Below, in pieces: positions 54,320-54,454 of a stretch of DNA of 54,454 bases. The number at the start of each line of letters is the position of its first letter. Within the stretch, counting starts at the first letter, position 1. Under the pieces are notes generated by a model. That model was given only the letters and a program-made list of their open reading frames with translations. It had not been told where the DNA came from and did not search any database. Made by a program: the position numbers and the translations under genes. The stretch lies in NCBI GenBank assembly GCA_017617315.1, contig JAFZWM010000016.1, positions 1 through 54,454 on the forward strand, given 5' to 3'. This stretch comes from Bacteroidaceae bacterium (GTDB lineage: Bacteria; Bacteroidota; Bacteroidia; Bacteroidales; Bacteroidaceae).

Positions 54320-54454
54320 CTACGTTCATGCTACGTTCATGCTACGTTCATGCTACGTTCATGCTACGTTCATGCTACGTTCATGCTACGTTCATGCTAC
54401 GTTCATGCTACGTTCATGCTACGTTCATGCTACGTTCATGCTACGTTCATGCTA
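54320..54454. repeat. Homogeneous 11-bp minisatellite, running off the window
   Basis: The unit CTACGTTCATG is repeated identically twelve full times (54320-54451) and continues past the edge. One strand is free of stops in all frames, because 11 is not a multiple of three and every frame gives the same 11-residue cycle. No start or function is evident. Confidence 0.95.

Noticed and set aside
54320-54454. A CRISPR array
   Set aside because: The units are 11 bases with no spacers. It is a simple tandem repeat.

Overview
The window is a 54.5 kb stretch of a Bacteroidales chromosome, most likely from the Prevotellaceae or a close relative. Several things support this. The str/S10/spc/alpha ribosomal operons form one continuous block. 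Most genes lack Shine-Dalgarno sequences, and many instead follow promoters of the form TTTG-N19/20-TAnnTTTG, the Bacteroidota sigma-ABfr consensus. Two large secreted proteins carry type IX secretion (Por) C-terminal sorting domains. The gut or rumen-style glycan enzymes (pectin methylesterase, rhamnogalacturonan acetylesterase, GH115) also fit. Genus-level assignment is inference.

Region 1 (1-17,171, all + strand): the last codons of rpsG, then fusA, rpsJ-rplC-rplD-rplW-rplB-rpsS-rplV-rpsC-rplP-rpmC-rpsQ, rplN-rplX-rplE-rpsN-rpsH-rplF-rplR-rpsE-rpmD-rplO-secY, and map-infA-rpmJ-rpsM-rpsK-rpsD-rpoA-rplQ, closed by a strong terminator. Two sizeable RNA hairpins (fusA-rpsJ and rpsK-rpsD gaps) are candidate autoregulatory structures. 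Three genes (rplW, rplF, rpmD) have near-perfect Shine-Dalgarno sequences, which is unusual for this phylum.

Region 2 (17,172-26,828): a gene-poor 470 bp gap, an RlpA-like protein and glutamate dehydrogenase gdhA (both -), then a + strand efflux operon: TetR regulator, TolC-like outer membrane protein, lipoprotein membrane-fusion protein, RND pump and a small PII-like protein, ended by a terminator.

Region 3 (26,985-36,111): a lipoprotein with an RcsF/YbjQ-like N-terminus and a beta-barrel C-terminus, facing two large minus-strand secreted proteins. One is a 1591-residue fusion of a rhamnogalacturonan acetylesterase-like SGNH domain and a pectin methylesterase. The other is a 1015-residue duplicated leucine-rich-repeat protein. 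Both end in C-terminal sorting domains.

Region 4 (36,112-38,548): a three-gene split HipA system (XRE regulator, HipS-like N-domain, HipT-like kinase), reminiscent of HipBST. It is flanked on both sides by copies of a dispersed AT-rich repeat, and on one side by a strongly diverged 11-bp minisatellite.

Region 5 (38,549-44,197): an overlapping SGNH-SGNH-MBOAT operon, probably for O-acetylation of an exported glycan, then a secreted repeat-containing protein of unknown function. Region 6 (44,270-54,454): tRNA-Leu(UAA), a GH115 alpha-glucuronidase, priA, a PgpH-type HD phosphodiesterase (-), gltX and waaA. The window ends in the dispersed repeat, a perfect 17-bp hairpin and a homogeneous 11-bp minisatellite that runs off the edge.

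I found no IS element, phage, CRISPR array or rRNA. The most unusual signals are the pair of 11-bp minisatellites next to the same interspersed repeat, the split HipA cassette, the ribosomal leader hairpins, and the PII-like protein tied to an RND pump.
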